Assembly (NCBI RefSeq): GCF_002760245.1
Contig: NZ_ASCA01000087.1
Span: 1 to 64,000, forward strand
Origin: Streptococcus suis YS161
GTDB taxonomy: Bacteria; Bacillota; Bacilli; Lactobacillales; Streptococcaceae
DNA: 64,000 nt
Reading direction: 5' to 3'
Shown here: positions 9,416 to 20,151 of the stretch, one piece after another
Position numbering within the stretch: the stretch's first letter is position 1
Layout: the number at the start of each line of letters is the position of its first letter
Made by a program: the position numbers and the translations under genes
Notes under the pieces: model-generated
The model's database searches: none
What the model saw: only the letters and a program-made list of their open reading frames with translations
Told to the model about the DNA's origin: nothing

Positions 9416-9495
9416 CTTGTTTGAAATATTGTCCAAACAAGGCTTGCAGCAGTTAAATCAAACTTTTTCAAAGGAAGATTTAGCTGCTCTTTTTG
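9416..9495 (+). terminator. Hairpin plus attenuator-like terminator in the rpoB leader
   Basis: A perfect 8-bp stem CTTGTTTG/CAAACAAG occupies 9416-9441. A second stem pairs bases at 9446-9459 with GATTTAGCTGC at 9477-9487 (3-nt bulge) and is followed by TCTTTTT. It lies about 55 nt downstream of the rpoB -10, so it can terminate pbp1b readthrough and also attenuate rpoB. Confidence 0.6.
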
Positions 9496-9590
9496 TGTCT
9501 ATGAGGAATTTTTTTGAGAATTGTTACCTATTCTTAAAGATTCTAAAAATTCAGAAAAAGGATGAATGTTGGTCATCACATGGCTGTATA

Positions 9591-10202
9591 TAATTGAACT
9601 CGGGCTACACTCCTGTAGAACTTTGACTTTGTTTACCCCTTGGCGTCGTAAACGTCTGAACTTTCTTCGACATTCTGTCTAGAAAGTCCTAGTCGTTCTG
9701 ACGAGGGTGCGTCAACGAAATCAAAGATTTCGGACTTACCGCTTATTTTCTTTTGGAGTGTTAAACGCCCTCGTATCTTTTAATTGAACTCGCCTACAAC
9801 TCTGTGAAAAAAGATAAGGTTTGTAGTGCTTTGGTTTTGTTTACTTCGTGGCGTCGTAAACGACTGAACTTTCTTCGACGATTTGTCAAGAAAGTCCTAG
9901 TCGTTCTGACGAGGGTGCGTCAACAAAATCAAAGATTTTGGACTTACCGCTTATTTTTCTTTGAGTTGTTTACGGCTTAGTATCTTTTAATTGAACTCGG
10001 ACTAAATTCGTCGGAAAAAAGATAAATCTCCTAGTGTCTGATGACACTTCGTTGATTTCCTATTTTTCTCTCGAATTTTACGTCCTCGTATCTTTAATTG
10101 AACTCGACCTAAAACCTGTGTGAAAAAGATAGAGCTCCTAGTGTCTGATGACACAACGTCACTCTCCTATTTTCACTTTGGTTTTCACGGTCTCGTATCT
10201 TA
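9591..10202 (+). repeat. Four related hairpin repeat units in the rpoB leader
   Basis: Four units begin with TAATTGAACTCG and end with (CTCG)TATCTT: 9591-9780, 9781-9987, 9988-10094 and 10095-10202. The last two are 107 and 108 nt and share an inner hairpin GTGTC-TGAT-GACAC. The outer stems differ in sequence but keep pairing: GAAAAA/TTTTTC and AAATC/GATTT in unit 3, GTGAAAA/TTTTCAC and AGAG/CTCT in unit 4. Units 1 and 2 share a longer core with stems ACTTTCTT/AAGAAAGT (exact in unit 2) and TCGT/ACGA. No protein-coding frame is supported in 9368-10220. Confidence 0.75.
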
Positions 10203-10220
10203 ATACAAAGGAGAAAACTT

Positions 10221-13200
10221 TTGGCAGGACATGAAGTTCAGTACGGTAAGCACCGTACCCGTCGTAGTTTTTCAAGAATCAAGGAAGTTCTTGATTTACC
10301 AAATTTGATTGAAATCCAAACGGACTCTTTCAAAGACTTTTTAGATTATGGTTTGAAAGAAGTCTTTGAAGACGTACTTCCAGTATCAAACTTTACGGAT
10401 ACCATGGAATTGGAATTCGTTGGTTATGAATTGAAAGAGCCTAAATACACATTGGAAGAGGCGCGTGCGCATGATGCGAACTACTCAGCTCCAATTTATG
10501 TAACTTTCCGTCTGGTGAATAAAGAAACTGGCGAGATCAAGACACAAGAAGTCTTCTTCGGTGAGTTTCCAATCATGACTGAAATGGGTACCTTCATCAT
10601 CAACGGTGCAGAGCGTATCATCGTTTCTCAGTTGGTTCGTTCACCAGGTGTCTACTTCAATGATAAAGTAGATAAGAACGGTAAAGTAGGTTATGGTTCA
10701 ACGGTTATCCCTAACCGTGGAGCTTGGTTGGAATTGGAAACAGATTCGAAAGACATTGCCTACACTCGTATTGACCGTACGCGTAAGATTCCGTTCACAA
10801 CGCTTGTTCGTGCGCTTGGTTTCTCAGGTGATGATGAAATCTTTGACATCTTTGGCGATAGCGAATTGGTTCGCAATACCATTGAAAAAGATATTCACAA
10901 AAACCCAGCAGATTCTCGTACGGATGAAGCGCTTAAGGAAATCTATGAGCGCCTTCGTCCAGGTGAACCAAAGACTGCTGAAAGCTCTCGTAGCCTTTTG
11001 ACAGCTCGTTTCTTTGACCCACGTCGTTACGACTTGGCACCTGTTGGTCGTTACAAGATTAATAAAAAACTCAACCTCCGTACTCGTTTGCTCAACCAAA
11101 CACTTGCTGAGCATGTGATTAACGGTGAGACAGGCGAAATCGTCTTGGAAGCTGGTACTGTATTGAGTCGTGATGTGCTTGAAAAAGTAGAAGCACAATT
11201 CGATGAGCTCAACTTGGTAGAATATATTCCAAATGACAACGCTGTTCTTCTTGAGCCAGTTCTTTTGCAGAAATTCAAGATTGTAGCTCCTAAGGATCCA
11301 GAACGTGTTGTGACGGTGATTGGTAATGCTAATCCTGCAGAAAACGTACGTACAGTAACACCTGCGGACATCTTGGCTGAAATGAGCTACTTCCTCAACT
11401 TGGCTGAGGGTCTTGGTCGCGTAGATGATATTGACCACTTGGGTAACCGTCGTATTCGTGCCGTTGGTGAATTGCTTGCTAACCAAGTACGTATCGGTTT
11501 GACTCGTATGGAACGTAACTTGCGTGAGCGTATGTCTGTTCAAGACAATGAAGTATTGACGCCACAACAAATCATCAATATCCGTCCTGTTACAGCCGCA
11601 ATCAAAGAATTCTTTGGTTCATCTCAGTTGTCACAGTTCATGGACCAACACAACCCACTTTCTGAGTTGTCTCACAAACGCCGTTTGTCAGCCTTGGGAC
11701 CTGGTGGTTTGACTCGTGACCGTGCTGGTTATGAGGTTCGAGACGTTCACTACACTCACTATGGTCGTATGTGTCCGATTGAAACGCCTGAGGGACCAAA
11801 CATCGGTTTGATCAACAACTTGTCTTCTTATGGTCACCTCAACAAGTATGGCTTCATCCAAACACCATACCGTAAGATTGACCGTGCAACTGGTACAGTT
11901 ACAAATGAGATTGTTTGGTTGACAGCCGATGAAGAAGATGCCTACATCGTAGCGCAATCAACATCACCTCTTGATGAAAACAACCGTTTCGTTGATAAGA
12001 TTGTTATGGGACGTCACCAAGGTAACAACCAAGAGTTCCCAGCAGATTCAGCAGATTTCATGGACGTTTCTCCTAAGCAGGTAGTTGCTGTTGCGACAGC
12101 ATGTATTCCTTTCTTGGAAAACGATGACTCCAACCGTGCCCTCATGGGTGCCAACATGCAACGTCAGGCTGTTCCATTGATTGATCCAAAAGCACCTTAC
12201 GTTGGTACTGGTATGGAATACCAGGCTGCCCATGACTCAGGAGCTGCAGTTATTGCCCAACATGATGGTAAGGTTGTTTATGCAGATGCGGACAAGGTAG
12301 AAGTACGTCGTGAAGATGGTTCCTTGGATGTTTACAGCATTCAGAAATTCCGTCGTTCAAACTCAGGTACTGCCTACAACCAACGTACCCTTGTAAAATT
12401 GGGTGATGTCGTTGAAAAAGGTGACTTTATCGCAGATGGCCCTTCTATGGAACGTGGGGAAATGGCCCTTGGTCAAAACCCTATCGTTGCCTACATGACG
12501 TGGGAAGGTTACAACTTCGAGGACGCGGTTATCATGTCTGAACGCCTTGTGAAAGACGATGTCTATACATCTGTTCACTTGGAAGAATACGAATCAGAAA
12601 CACGTGATACCAAGTTAGGCCCTGAAGAAATCACTCGCGAAATTCCAAACGTTGGTGAAGATGCTCTTCGCAACTTGGATGAAATGGGGATTATCCGTAT
12701 CGGTGCCGAAGTTAAAGAAGGCGACATTCTTGTTGGTAAGGTTACACCAAAAGGTGAAAAAGATCTTTCTGCTGAAGAGCGCCTCTTGCACGCTATCTTT
12801 GGTGATAAGTCACGTGAAGTACGTGATACATCTCTTCGTGTACCACACGGTGCCGATGGTGTCGTTCGTGATGTGAAAATCTTTACCCGTGCTAACGGTG
12901 ATGAATTGCAATCAGGTGTTAACATGTTGGTTCGTGTCTACATCGCTCAAAAACGTAAGATCAAGGTCGGAGATAAGATGGCCGGTCGTCACGGTAACAA
13001 GGGTGTCGTTTCACGTATTGTACCTGTTGAGGATATGCCATATCTTCCAGACGGAACACCAGTTGACATCATGTTGAACCCACTCGGGGTGCCATCACGT
13101 ATGAACATCGGTCAGGTTATGGAACTTCACTTGGGTATGGCGGCTCGCAACTTGGGCATCCATATCGCAACACCAGTTTTCGATGGTGCAAGTTCAGAAG

Positions 13201-13793
13201 ACCTCTGGTCAACTGTTAAAGAAGCAGGTATGGATTCAGATGCCAAAACCATTCTTTACGATGGACGTACAGGTGAGCCATTTGACAACCGTGTATCTGT
13301 CGGTGTCATGTACATGATCAAGCTTCACCACATGGTTGACGACAAGCTTCACGCCCGCTCAGTCGGACCATACTCACTCGTTACCCAACAGCCACTCGGA
13401 GGTAAGGCTCAGTTTGGTGGTCAGCGTTTCGGTGAGATGGAGGTTTGGGCCCTTGAAGCCTACGGTGCTTCAAACGTCCTTCAAGAAATCTTGACTTACA
13501 AGTCAGATGATGTGACAGGCCGTCTTAAAGCCTATGAAGCCATCACAAAAGGTAAACCAATTCCAAAACCAGGTGTTCCAGAATCATTCCGCGTTCTTGT
13601 CAAAGAATTGCAATCACTTGGTTTGGATATGCGTGTCCTTGATGAAGACAATAATGAAGTAGAATTGCGTGACCTTGATGAAGGTGAAGATGATGACATC
13701 ATCCACGTAGATGATCTTGAAAAAGCACGTGCAAAAGCCGCAGCTGATGCAGCCGCTGCCTTTGCAGCAGAAGAAGCAGAAGGCAAAGAATAA
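10221..13793 (+). CDS. rpoB: RNA polymerase beta subunit
   Basis: This 1,190-residue subunit is the catalytic beta subunit of RNA polymerase and the rifampicin target. Translation starts at TTG ([16 protein letters not shown]), with AAAGGAG upstream. The rifampicin region around residues 465-500 reads [19 protein letters not shown], then [10 protein letters not shown]. The Asp, His, Arg and Ser positions most often mutated in resistance are all wild type, so sensitivity is inferred. The C-terminus is acidic and Ala-rich ([19 protein letters not shown]). It precedes rpoC by 177 bp. Confidence 0.98.
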   Translation: MAGHEVQYGKHRTRRSFSRIKEVLDLPNLIEIQTDSFKDFLDYGLKEVFEDVLPVSNFTDTMELEFVGYELKEPKYTLEEARAHDANYSAPIYVTFRLVNKETGEIKTQEVFFGEFPIMTEMGTFIINGAERIIVSQLVRSPGVYFNDKVDKNGKVGYGSTVIPNRGAWLELETDSKDIAYTRIDRTRKIPFTTLVRALGFSGDDEIFDIFGDSELVRNTIEKDIHKNPADSRTDEALKEIYERLRPGEPKTAESSRSLLTARFFDPRRYDLAPVGRYKINKKLNLRTRLLNQTLAEHVINGETGEIVLEAGTVLSRDVLEKVEAQFDELNLVEYIPNDNAVLLEPVLLQKFKIVAPKDPERVVTVIGNANPAENVRTVTPADILAEMSYFLNLAEGLGRVDDIDHLGNRRIRAVGELLANQVRIGLTRMERNLRERMSVQDNEVLTPQQIINIRPVTAAIKEFFGSSQLSQFMDQHNPLSELSHKRRLSALGPGGLTRDRAGYEVRDVHYTHYGRMCPIETPEGPNIGLINNLSSYGHLNKYGFIQTPYRKIDRATGTVTNEIVWLTADEEDAYIVAQSTSPLDENNRFVDKIVMGRHQGNNQEFPADSADFMDVSPKQVVAVATACIPFLENDDSNRALMGANMQRQAVPLIDPKAPYVGTGMEYQAAHDSGAAVIAQHDGKVVYADADKVEVRREDGSLDVYSIQKFRRSNSGTAYNQRTLVKLGDVVEKGDFIADGPSMERGEMALGQNPIVAYMTWEGYNFEDAVIMSERLVKDDVYTSVHLEEYESETRDTKLGPEEITREIPNVGEDALRNLDEMGIIRIGAEVKEGDILVGKVTPKGEKDLSAEERLLHAIFGDKSREVRDTSLRVPHGADGVVRDVKIFTRANGDELQSGVNMLVRVYIAQKRKIKVGDKMAGRHGNKGVVSRIVPVEDMPYLPDGTPVDIMLNPLGVPSRMNIGQVMELHLGMAARNLGIHIATPVFDGASSEDLWSTVKEAGMDSDAKTILYDGRTGEPFDNRVSVGVMYMIKLHHMVDDKLHARSVGPYSLVTQQPLGGKAQFGGQRFGEMEVWALEAYGASNVLQEILTYKSDDVTGRLKAYEAITKGKPIPKPGVPESFRVLVKELQSLGLDMRVLDEDNNEVELRDLDEGEDDDIIHVDDLEKARAKAAADAAAAFAAEEAEGKE

Positions 13794-13795
13794 TG

Positions 13796-13902
13796 AGAAT
13801 GGATGGAACAAGTTGGTCCAAACCTCAGAACTGAAAGAGATAAGGGCCAACGGTCTTCCACCATCTGATTTATAGAAAAATAGCTTGCTAGCTATCCATT
13901 CT
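13796..13902 (+). other. Intercistronic hairpin between rpoB and rpoC
   Basis: A perfect 9-bp inverted repeat, AGAATGGAT at 13796-13804 and ATCCATTCT at 13894-13902, bounds a 107-nt segment. That segment also contains the palindromic stretch TAGCTTGCTAGCTA. No T-run follows, so processing or stability is more likely than termination. Confidence 0.5.
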
Positions 13903-13970
13903 GCTGATTATTGTTCAAGAATTTGAGGTCTGGGAATCCAGCCTCTCACAAGAAAAGAAAGGGATTATTA

Positions 13971-16900
13971 GTGGTTGACGTAAATCGATTTAAAAGTATG
14001 CAAATCACGTTAGCTTCACCAAGTAAGGTTCGTTCATGGTCTTACGGTGAGGTTAAAAAACCTGAAACAATCAACTATCGGACACTCAAGCCAGAACGTG
14101 ATGGACTCTTTGACGAAGTCATCTTCGGTCCAACAAAAGACTGGGAGTGTTCATGTGGTAAATACAAGCGTATCCGTTATAAAGGGATTACTTGTGACCG
14201 CTGTGGTGTTGAAGTAACTCGTGCAAAAGTACGTCGTGAACGTATGGGACACATTGAGTTGAAGGCACCAATTTCACACATTTGGTATTTCAAAGGTATT
14301 CCAAGTCGTATGGGCTTGACCTTGGATATGAGCCCACGTGCGCTTGAGGAAGTTATCTACTTCGCGGCTTATGTGGTCATCGATCCGAAAGATACACCGC
14401 TTGAGCACAAGTCCATCATGACAGAGCGTGAATACCGTGAGCGTTTGCGTGAGTATGGTCATGGCTCTTTCGTTGCCAAAATGGGTGCAGAAGCAATCCA
14501 GGACCTCTTGAAACAAGTCGATCTTCCAAAAGAAATTGCAGCCTTGAAAGAAGAATTGAAAACAGCTTCTGGTCAAAAACGTATCAAGGCAGTTCGCCGT
14601 TTGGACGTATTGGATGCCTTCAACAAATCTGGTAACAAGCCTGAATGGATGATTCTTAACATCCTTCCAGTTATTCCACCAGATTTGCGTCCAATGGTGC
14701 AGTTGGACGGTGGCCGTTTTGCCGCGTCTGACTTGAACGAACTCTACCGCCGTGTTATCAACCGTAACAACCGTTTGGCACGTCTCTTGGAACTTAATGC
14801 TCCAGGGATCATCGTACAAAACGAAAAACGGATGCTCCAAGAAGCTGTAGATGCCTTGATTGACAACGGTCGTCGTGGTCGTCCTATCACAGGACCGGGT
14901 AGCCGTCCGCTCAAATCACTCAGCCACATGCTCAAAGGTAAGCAGGGACGTTTCCGTCAAAACTTGCTTGGTAAGCGTGTTGACTTCTCAGGACGTTCGG
15001 TTATCGCCGTTGGTCCAACCCTGAAAATGTACCAATGTGGTGTGCCACGTGAAATGGCGATCGAACTCTTCAAGCCGTTTGTCATGCGTGAAATCGTTGC
15101 CCGTGAAATTGCAGGTAACGTGAAAGCTGCGAAACGCTTGATTGAACGTGGGGATGACCGTATTTGGGATATCTTGGAAGACGTCATCAAAGAACACCCA
15201 GTTCTCTTGAACCGTGCACCTACCCTTCACCGTTTGGGTATCCAGGCTTTTGAGCCAGTTCTAATCGACGGTAAAGCCCTTCGTTTGCACCCGCTTGTCT
15301 GTGAAGCCTACAACGCCGACTTTGACGGTGACCAGATGGCGATTCACGTTCCATTGTCAGAAGAAGCTCAGGCAGAAGCACGTATCCTCATGCTTGCCGC
15401 AGAGCACATCCTTAACCCTAAAGATGGTAAACCAGTCGTAACACCGTCTCAGGATATGGTTTTGGGTAACTACTACTTGACTATGGAGGATGCTGGTCGT
15501 GAAGGCGAAGGTATGGTCTTCAAGGATGCGGATGAGGCTGTTATGGCTTACCGCAATGGCTATGTTCACTTGCATACCCGTGTTGGTATCGCAACGGATA
15601 GCCTTGACAAACCTTGGAAAGACAATCAAAAACACAAGATTATGATGACAACTGTCGGAAAAATCTTGTTCAACGCGATTATGCCAGAAGGACTTCCTTA
15701 CTTGCAAGAGCCAAACAATGCAAACTTGACAGAGGGAACTCCTGATAAATACTTCTTAGAACCAGGTTCAGATATCAAGGCTGCTATCGCAGAATTGCCA
15801 ATCAACCCACCATTCAAGAAGAAAAACCTTGGTAACATCATCGCTGAAATCTTCAAGCGTTTCCGTACAACTGAAACATCAGCCCTGCTTGACCGTTTGA
15901 AAGACTTGGGTTACTATCACTCAACACTTGCTGGTTTGACAGTGGGTATTGCCGATATCCCAGTTATCGACAACAAGGCTGAGATCATTGAAGAATCTCA
16001 CGAACGTGTAGAACAAATCAAGAAACAATTCCGTCGTGGTATGATTACAGATGATGAGCGTTATGCAGCTGTTACAGATGAATGGCGTTCAGCTAAGGAA
16101 AAATTGGAAAAACTTCTTGTTGAAAAACAAGATCCGAAGAACCCAATCGTTATGATGATGGACTCTGGTGCCCGTGGTAACATTTCCAACTTCTCCCAGT
16201 TGGCCGGTATGCGTGGTCTGATGTCAGCGCCGAACGGACGTATCATGGAATTGCCGATTTTGTCTAACTTCCGTGAAGGTCTTTCTGTATTGGAAATGTT
16301 CTTCTCAACTCACGGTGCCCGTAAGGGGATGACGGATACGGCCTTGAAGACAGCCGACTCAGGTTATCTGACTCGCCGTTTGGTTGACGTTGCCCAAGAC
16401 GTTATTATCCGTGAAGACGACTGTGGAACAGACCGTGGTCTTGACATCCGTTCTATCACAGATGGCAAGGAAATGATTGAGCCACTTGAAGAGCGTTTGC
16501 AAGGTCGTTACACTAAGAAAACTGTTAAACATCCTGAAACAGGTGCCGTTATCATTGGTCCAAACCAATTGATTACCGAAGATATTGCCCGTGAAATTGT
16601 CAATGCAGGTGTTGAACAAGTAACCATCCGTAGCGTATTTACATGTAACACTCGTCACGGTGTCTGCCGTCATTGTTACGGTATCAACTTGGCGACAGGT
16701 GATGCGGTTGAAGTGGGTGAAGCAGTTGGTACGATTGCAGCCCAATCTATCGGTGAGCCTGGTACACAGCTTACGATGCGTACCTTCCACACGGGTGGTG
16801 TAGCCTCAAACAGCGATATCACGCAGGGTCTTCCTCGTGTCCAAGAGATCTTTGAAGCCCGCAATCCAAAAGGGGAAGCGGTTATCACTGAGGTCAAAGG

Positions 16901-17618
16901 TGAAGTTATCGCTATTGAAGAAGATGCTTCTACTCGTACCAAGAAAGTCTTTGTTAAGGGTGTGACTGGCGAAGGCGAATACGTGGTACCATTTACAGCC
17001 CGTATGAAGGTTGAAGTGGGTGACCAAGTTGCGCGTGGAGCAGCCCTTACCGAAGGTTCAATCCAACCAAAACGCTTGCTCGAAGTCCGTGATGTCTTGG
17101 CAGTTGAAACTTACCTTCTTTCTGAAGTTCAAAAAGTTTACCGTAGCCAGGGTGTAGAAATCGGCGACAAGCACATCGAGGTAATGGTTCGTCAAATGCT
17201 TCGTAAAGTGCGTGTCATGGATCCAGGAGATACGGATCTTCTCATGGGTACCCTCATGGATATCACTGACTTTACCGATGCCAATGCGGAAGTGGTCATC
17301 GCAGGAGGAATCCCAGCGACTGCCCGTCCAGTCCTCATGGGTATCACAAAAGCGTCCCTTGAAACCAACTCATTCTTGTCTGCCGCATCCTTCCAGGAAA
17401 CAACGCGTGTTCTTACAGATGCTGCCATTCGTGGTAAACGTGACAACCTTCTCGGTCTGAAAGAGAACGTTATCATCGGTAAGATTATCCCAGCAGGTAC
17501 AGGTATGGCCCGCTACCGTAATCTTGAACCACAAGCCATCAATGAAGTTGAAATCATTGAAGACACAGTAGCTGAAGAACTTGCAGCAGAAGCAGAACTT
17601 GCTGCTGTAACTGAATAA
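13971..17618 (+). CDS. rpoC: RNA polymerase beta' subunit
   Basis: This is the 1,215-residue beta' subunit. The N-terminal zinc site (CSCGKYKR ... CDRCG) lies near residues 60-80, and the Mg-binding catalytic motif NADFDGDQM near 448-456. A second Cys cluster ([13 protein letters not shown]) comes near 890. A longer frame extends upstream to 13911, but the GTG at 13971 ([17 protein letters not shown]) matches the family's N-terminus and has AAAGGG about 8 bases upstream. It forms the rpoBC operon with rpoB and is followed by a strong terminator. Confidence 0.97.
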   Translation: MVDVNRFKSMQITLASPSKVRSWSYGEVKKPETINYRTLKPERDGLFDEVIFGPTKDWECSCGKYKRIRYKGITCDRCGVEVTRAKVRRERMGHIELKAPISHIWYFKGIPSRMGLTLDMSPRALEEVIYFAAYVVIDPKDTPLEHKSIMTEREYRERLREYGHGSFVAKMGAEAIQDLLKQVDLPKEIAALKEELKTASGQKRIKAVRRLDVLDAFNKSGNKPEWMILNILPVIPPDLRPMVQLDGGRFAASDLNELYRRVINRNNRLARLLELNAPGIIVQNEKRMLQEAVDALIDNGRRGRPITGPGSRPLKSLSHMLKGKQGRFRQNLLGKRVDFSGRSVIAVGPTLKMYQCGVPREMAIELFKPFVMREIVAREIAGNVKAAKRLIERGDDRIWDILEDVIKEHPVLLNRAPTLHRLGIQAFEPVLIDGKALRLHPLVCEAYNADFDGDQMAIHVPLSEEAQAEARILMLAAEHILNPKDGKPVVTPSQDMVLGNYYLTMEDAGREGEGMVFKDADEAVMAYRNGYVHLHTRVGIATDSLDKPWKDNQKHKIMMTTVGKILFNAIMPEGLPYLQEPNNANLTEGTPDKYFLEPGSDIKAAIAELPINPPFKKKNLGNIIAEIFKRFRTTETSALLDRLKDLGYYHSTLAGLTVGIADIPVIDNKAEIIEESHERVEQIKKQFRRGMITDDERYAAVTDEWRSAKEKLEKLLVEKQDPKNPIVMMMDSGARGNISNFSQLAGMRGLMSAPNGRIMELPILSNFREGLSVLEMFFSTHGARKGMTDTALKTADSGYLTRRLVDVAQDVIIREDDCGTDRGLDIRSITDGKEMIEPLEERLQGRYTKKTVKHPETGAVIIGPNQLITEDIAREIVNAGVEQVTIRSVFTCNTRHGVCRHCYGINLATGDAVEVGEAVGTIAAQSIGEPGTQLTMRTFHTGGVASNSDITQGLPRVQEIFEARNPKGEAVITEVKGEVIAIEEDASTRTKKVFVKGVTGEGEYVVPFTARMKVEVGDQVARGAALTEGSIQPKRLLEVRDVLAVETYLLSEVQKVYRSQGVEIGDKHIEVMVRQMLRKVRVMDPGDTDLLMGTLMDITDFTDANAEVVIAGGIPATARPVLMGITKASLETNSFLSAASFQETTRVLTDAAIRGKRDNLLGLKENVIIGKIIPAGTGMARYRNLEPQAINEVEIIEDTVAEELAAEAELAAVTE

Positions 17619-17623
17619 ATTAA

Positions 17624-17658
17624 GATGGCACATCTCTCTTTGGGGGATGTGCTTTTTG
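17624..17658 (+). terminator. Terminator of rpoBC
   Basis: GCACATC (17628-17634) pairs with GATGTGC (17646-17652) and is followed by T5. Confidence 0.88.
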
Positions 17659-17767
17659 ATATTCGGAAATAAAACGCATACATAACTTGATAAGGAATTA
17701 ACAAGCAGAATGTTTTCTTAAATCAGATGAATTCGGTATAATGTGTACGAAAAAGGAAGTATGTGTT

Positions 17768-18133
17768 ATGTATCAAGTAATAAAAATGTATGGAGATTTT
17801 GAACCCTGGTGGTTTTTAGACGGTTGGGAAGAAGATATTGTTAGTAGTGTAGCCTTTGACCGTTATGAAGATGCCTTAAAAGCATTTCAGAAGGAATGGG
17901 TACGGTTGTCAGAGAAGTTCCCTAAAAAGCAGAGTAAAAATGGCACAATGGTGGCCTTTTGGGATGAATCAGACCAGCATTGGTGTGAGGAATGTGATGA
18001 ATATTTGCAGCGGTATCATTCGCTGATGTTGGTAGAAGCCAAGGAGAAATCACCCGCTGGTTTTGTTAAGCAGTCTACACACCCCCGCCTACGTCCTTGT
18101 AAATTAAAACAAACTAATTGTGTAAATGAATAG
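17768..18133 (+). CDS. DUF1033 family protein
   Basis: The 121-residue soluble protein begins MYQVIKMYGDFEPWWFLDGW, the hallmark of the DUF1033 family of Lactobacillales, whose function is unknown. It is rich in aromatic residues and has a Cys pair (WCEEC). A frame opens at 17741, but the ATG at 17768 has AGGAAG 8 bases upstream and gives the family start. A TATAAT at 17738-17743 may be its -10. The position between rpoC and the comG operon is conserved in streptococci. It ends in a bidirectional terminator. Confidence 0.85.
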   Translation: MYQVIKMYGDFEPWWFLDGWEEDIVSSVAFDRYEDALKAFQKEWVRLSEKFPKKQSKNGTMVAFWDESDQHWCEECDEYLQRYHSLMLVEAKEKSPAGFVKQSTHPRLRPCKLKQTNCVNE

Positions 18134-18134
18134 T

Positions 18135-18166
18135 AAAAAGGATTGCCCTAGTGAGCAATCCTTTTT
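18135..18166. terminator. Bidirectional terminator
   Basis: A5GGATTGC (18135-18146) pairs perfectly with GCAATCCT5 (18155-18166), with an 8-nt loop. It lies between convergent genes and overlaps the stop of the minus-strand peptidase. Confidence 0.92.
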
Positions 18167-19115
18167 ATGTAAATCTGATAGAAAAGGTTTCGGTGTCGAG
18201 CTCCACTTGACCACCGATTGTGATGGTGAAAAGAGGCTGGGTATGGGCAAAGTCCAAATTGTAGAGAACAGGAATGGTTTTGAGAATAGGGTGCTTGTCC
18301 AAAATCGCCAGTAAAATCTCCTCGGTCATCTTGGTTTCCTTAGGAAAACGACCAATGAGGACGGCTTGGGGATTGGGATAGTTTTGTAAGAGCGCAGCAA
18401 AATGCCTTGTAAATTCGGTATAGTGATCTTCTTCAGCTTCTTCAAGAAACAAGATGTACTTTTCGGGTTTTGGAGCGAACTCAGTACCATGTAAGAGCGC
18501 AAAAGTAGAGAGATTTCCTCCAATAGCTGTTCCGCTAGCCTGGCCTGGATTGTAGACTTTCCATTCAGTCGGGTAAAAGGTGCGAGGGGAGTCTGGGAGG
18601 TACCAAGCGTCGCTAGACCATTCTGGACTCGGAATCAGGTCATAGGAGTCTTGTGTCACAGCCTTGAGCCAGGCTTCTGTTTGATAGTCTTGCCCCAAAT
18701 CCATTTTGAAGCTTGAATAAGCTGGACCCATGTAGGTTTGCATGCCTGTCTTGGCGTAGATAGCATTGAGCAGGGCAGTTGTATCCGAATAACCGCAGAA
18801 AATTTTCGGATGGCGGGCGATTAGGTCAAAATCCAGATAAGGTAGCAGTTCGTTAGAGTTGAAACCGCCAATGGTTGTCAGAATGGCATCGACCGACTCA
18901 TCCGCAAAGGCTGCTTCCAAGTCCGCAACACGATTGGCAATCGGAGCAGAATCGAAAATATCGTTTTCAAAATAATGTTCTGAGAAAGAGAGTTTGAAGC
19001 CCAGTTCTTCCAATTTTTCCTTGGCGGCAAGATTGGCTTCAAAACCACCAATTCTTTCAATAGATGAAGAGGGGCTGACTACGCGTATGTGGTCGCCTTT
19101 TTTTAATCTTTTCAT
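18165..19115 (-). CDS. S66 family LD-carboxypeptidase (MccF-like)
   Basis: The 316-residue serine peptidase is of the LD-carboxypeptidase/MccF group, which cleaves L,D bonds of muropeptides or microcin-type nucleotide adducts. The catalytic Ser lies in CGYSDTTALL, followed by the family segment TYMGPAYSSF. A TTG four codons upstream is part of the ribosome site GGAGG, so the ATG at 19115 (MKRLKKGDHIRVVSPSSS) is the start. There is no signal peptide, so it is cytosolic. The substrate cannot be told from sequence. It is convergent with the DUF1033 gene and divergent from comG. Confidence 0.85.
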   Translation of the reverse strand: MKRLKKGDHIRVVSPSSSIERIGGFEANLAAKEKLEELGFKLSFSEHYFENDIFDSAPIANRVADLEAAFADESVDAILTTIGGFNSNELLPYLDFDLIARHPKIFCGYSDTTALLNAIYAKTGMQTYMGPAYSSFKMDLGQDYQTEAWLKAVTQDSYDLIPSPEWSSDAWYLPDSPRTFYPTEWKVYNPGQASGTAIGGNLSTFALLHGTEFAPKPEKYILFLEEAEEDHYTEFTRHFAALLQNYPNPQAVLIGRFPKETKMTEEILLAILDKHPILKTIPVLYNLDFAHTQPLFTITIGGQVELDTETFSIRFT

Positions 19116-19173
19116 AAGAACCTCCAAGCTTTTTTATTATTTTAACAAAAAAGTATGGAAAATCAAGTTTCCT

Positions 19174-19181
19174 TGCGAATA
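19174..19181 (+). promoter_or_regulatory. CIN box (SigX/ComX promoter) of comG
   Basis: TGCGAATA matches the streptococcal combox TACGAATA at 7 of 8 positions and lies 20 bp before the comGA ATG. A perfect copy occurs upstream of ssbB in this window, which supports the reading. Confidence 0.75.
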
Positions 19182-19200
19182 GATAGGGTGAGGAGGTTTT

Positions 19201-20151
19201 ATGATTCAAGAAAAAGCAAGAAAGATGATTGAAGAGGCGGTGGCAGATAGGGTCAGTGACATCTATCTGGTTCCTCGTGGTCAGGGCTACCAAGTCTACC
19301 ATCGCATCATGGATGAACGGGAGTTTGTGCAAGACGTGGCTGAGGAGGAAGTAACAGCCATCATCAGCCATTTCAAGTTTTTAGCAGGTTTAAATGTCGG
19401 TGAAAAACGCCGTAGCCAGCAGGGTTCCTGTGACTATGATTATGGTAGCGGAGAGATTTCACTTCGCTTATCAACTGTCGGAGATTATCGTGGCAAGGAA
19501 AGTCTGGTCATCCGCCTGCTCTATGACAATGACAAGGAACTCAAGTTCTGGTTTGAGGCGGCCGAGCGGCTTGCAGAAGAAATCAAGGGACGAGGGCTCT
19601 ACCTTTTTTCGGGTCCAGTCGGCTCTGGTAAGACCACGCTTATGTACCATCTTGCCAGGCTGAAATTCCCAGACAAGCAGATTTTGACCATCGAGGATCC
19701 TGTCGAAATCAAACAGGAGGACATGCTGCAACTCCAGCTCAATGAAGCTATCGGAGCCACCTACGACAATCTGATCAAACTGTCCCTCCGCCATCGACCA
19801 GACTTGCTCATCATCGGTGAGATTCGGGATGCGGAAACCGCTCGAGCAGTCATTCGAGCCAGCCTGACGGGAGCTACCGTTTTCTCAACAGTTCATGCAA
19901 GGTCTATTTCAGGTGTCTATGCCCGTATGTTAGAACTAGGTGTCAGCCCTGAGGAGTTAAACAATGCCCTTCAAGGGATTGCCTATCAACGCTTGATTGG
20001 GGGAGGAGGTGTAGTGGATTTTGCAAAGGGAAATTACCAAAACCATTCCGCAGCCCAGTGGAATGCGCAAATTGATCGCCTTTTTGCAGCAGGACATATC
20101 AGTCTTCGGCAGGCAGAAACAGAAAAAATTGCCCTTGGTTCGCCAGCGTAA
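19201..20151 (+). CDS. comGA: Competence pilus assembly ATPase ComGA
   Basis: This cytosolic secretion ATPase drives assembly of the competence (type IV-like) pilus used for DNA uptake. Walker A is SGPVGSGKTT near residues 137-146, the Asp box is IEDPVEIKQED, and Walker B is LLIIGEIRD near 202. The 316-residue length fits streptococcal ComGA, which is shorter than PilB proteins. GAGGAGG precedes the ATG. It is the first gene of a seven-gene overlapping operon and overlaps comGB by 89 bp. The CIN box indicates expression in competent cells through SigX. Confidence 0.95.
   Translation: MIQEKARKMIEEAVADRVSDIYLVPRGQGYQVYHRIMDEREFVQDVAEEEVTAIISHFKFLAGLNVGEKRRSQQGSCDYDYGSGEISLRLSTVGDYRGKESLVIRLLYDNDKELKFWFEAAERLAEEIKGRGLYLFSGPVGSGKTTLMYHLARLKFPDKQILTIEDPVEIKQEDMLQLQLNEAIGATYDNLIKLSLRHRPDLLIIGEIRDAETARAVIRASLTGATVFSTVHARSISGVYARMLELGVSPEELNNALQGIAYQRLIGGGGVVDFAKGNYQNHSAAQWNAQIDRLFAAGHISLRQAETEKIALGSPA

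Noticed and set aside
9381..9593. 70-codon frame in the rpoB leader
   Set aside because: It begins within the -10/+1 region without a ribosome site and runs through the attenuator hairpin; composition is not convincing.
10824..11570. Minus-strand open frame of 248 codons inside rpoB
   Set aside because: Shadow of rpoB codon bias; composition is not protein-like and no family is recognisable.
12575..12925. Minus-strand frame in rpoB rich in Ser/Arg
   Set aside because: Coding shadow, no start signal and no known domain.
14274..14840. Minus-strand open frame of 188 codons inside rpoC
   Set aside because: Shadow of rpoC, with no start signal.
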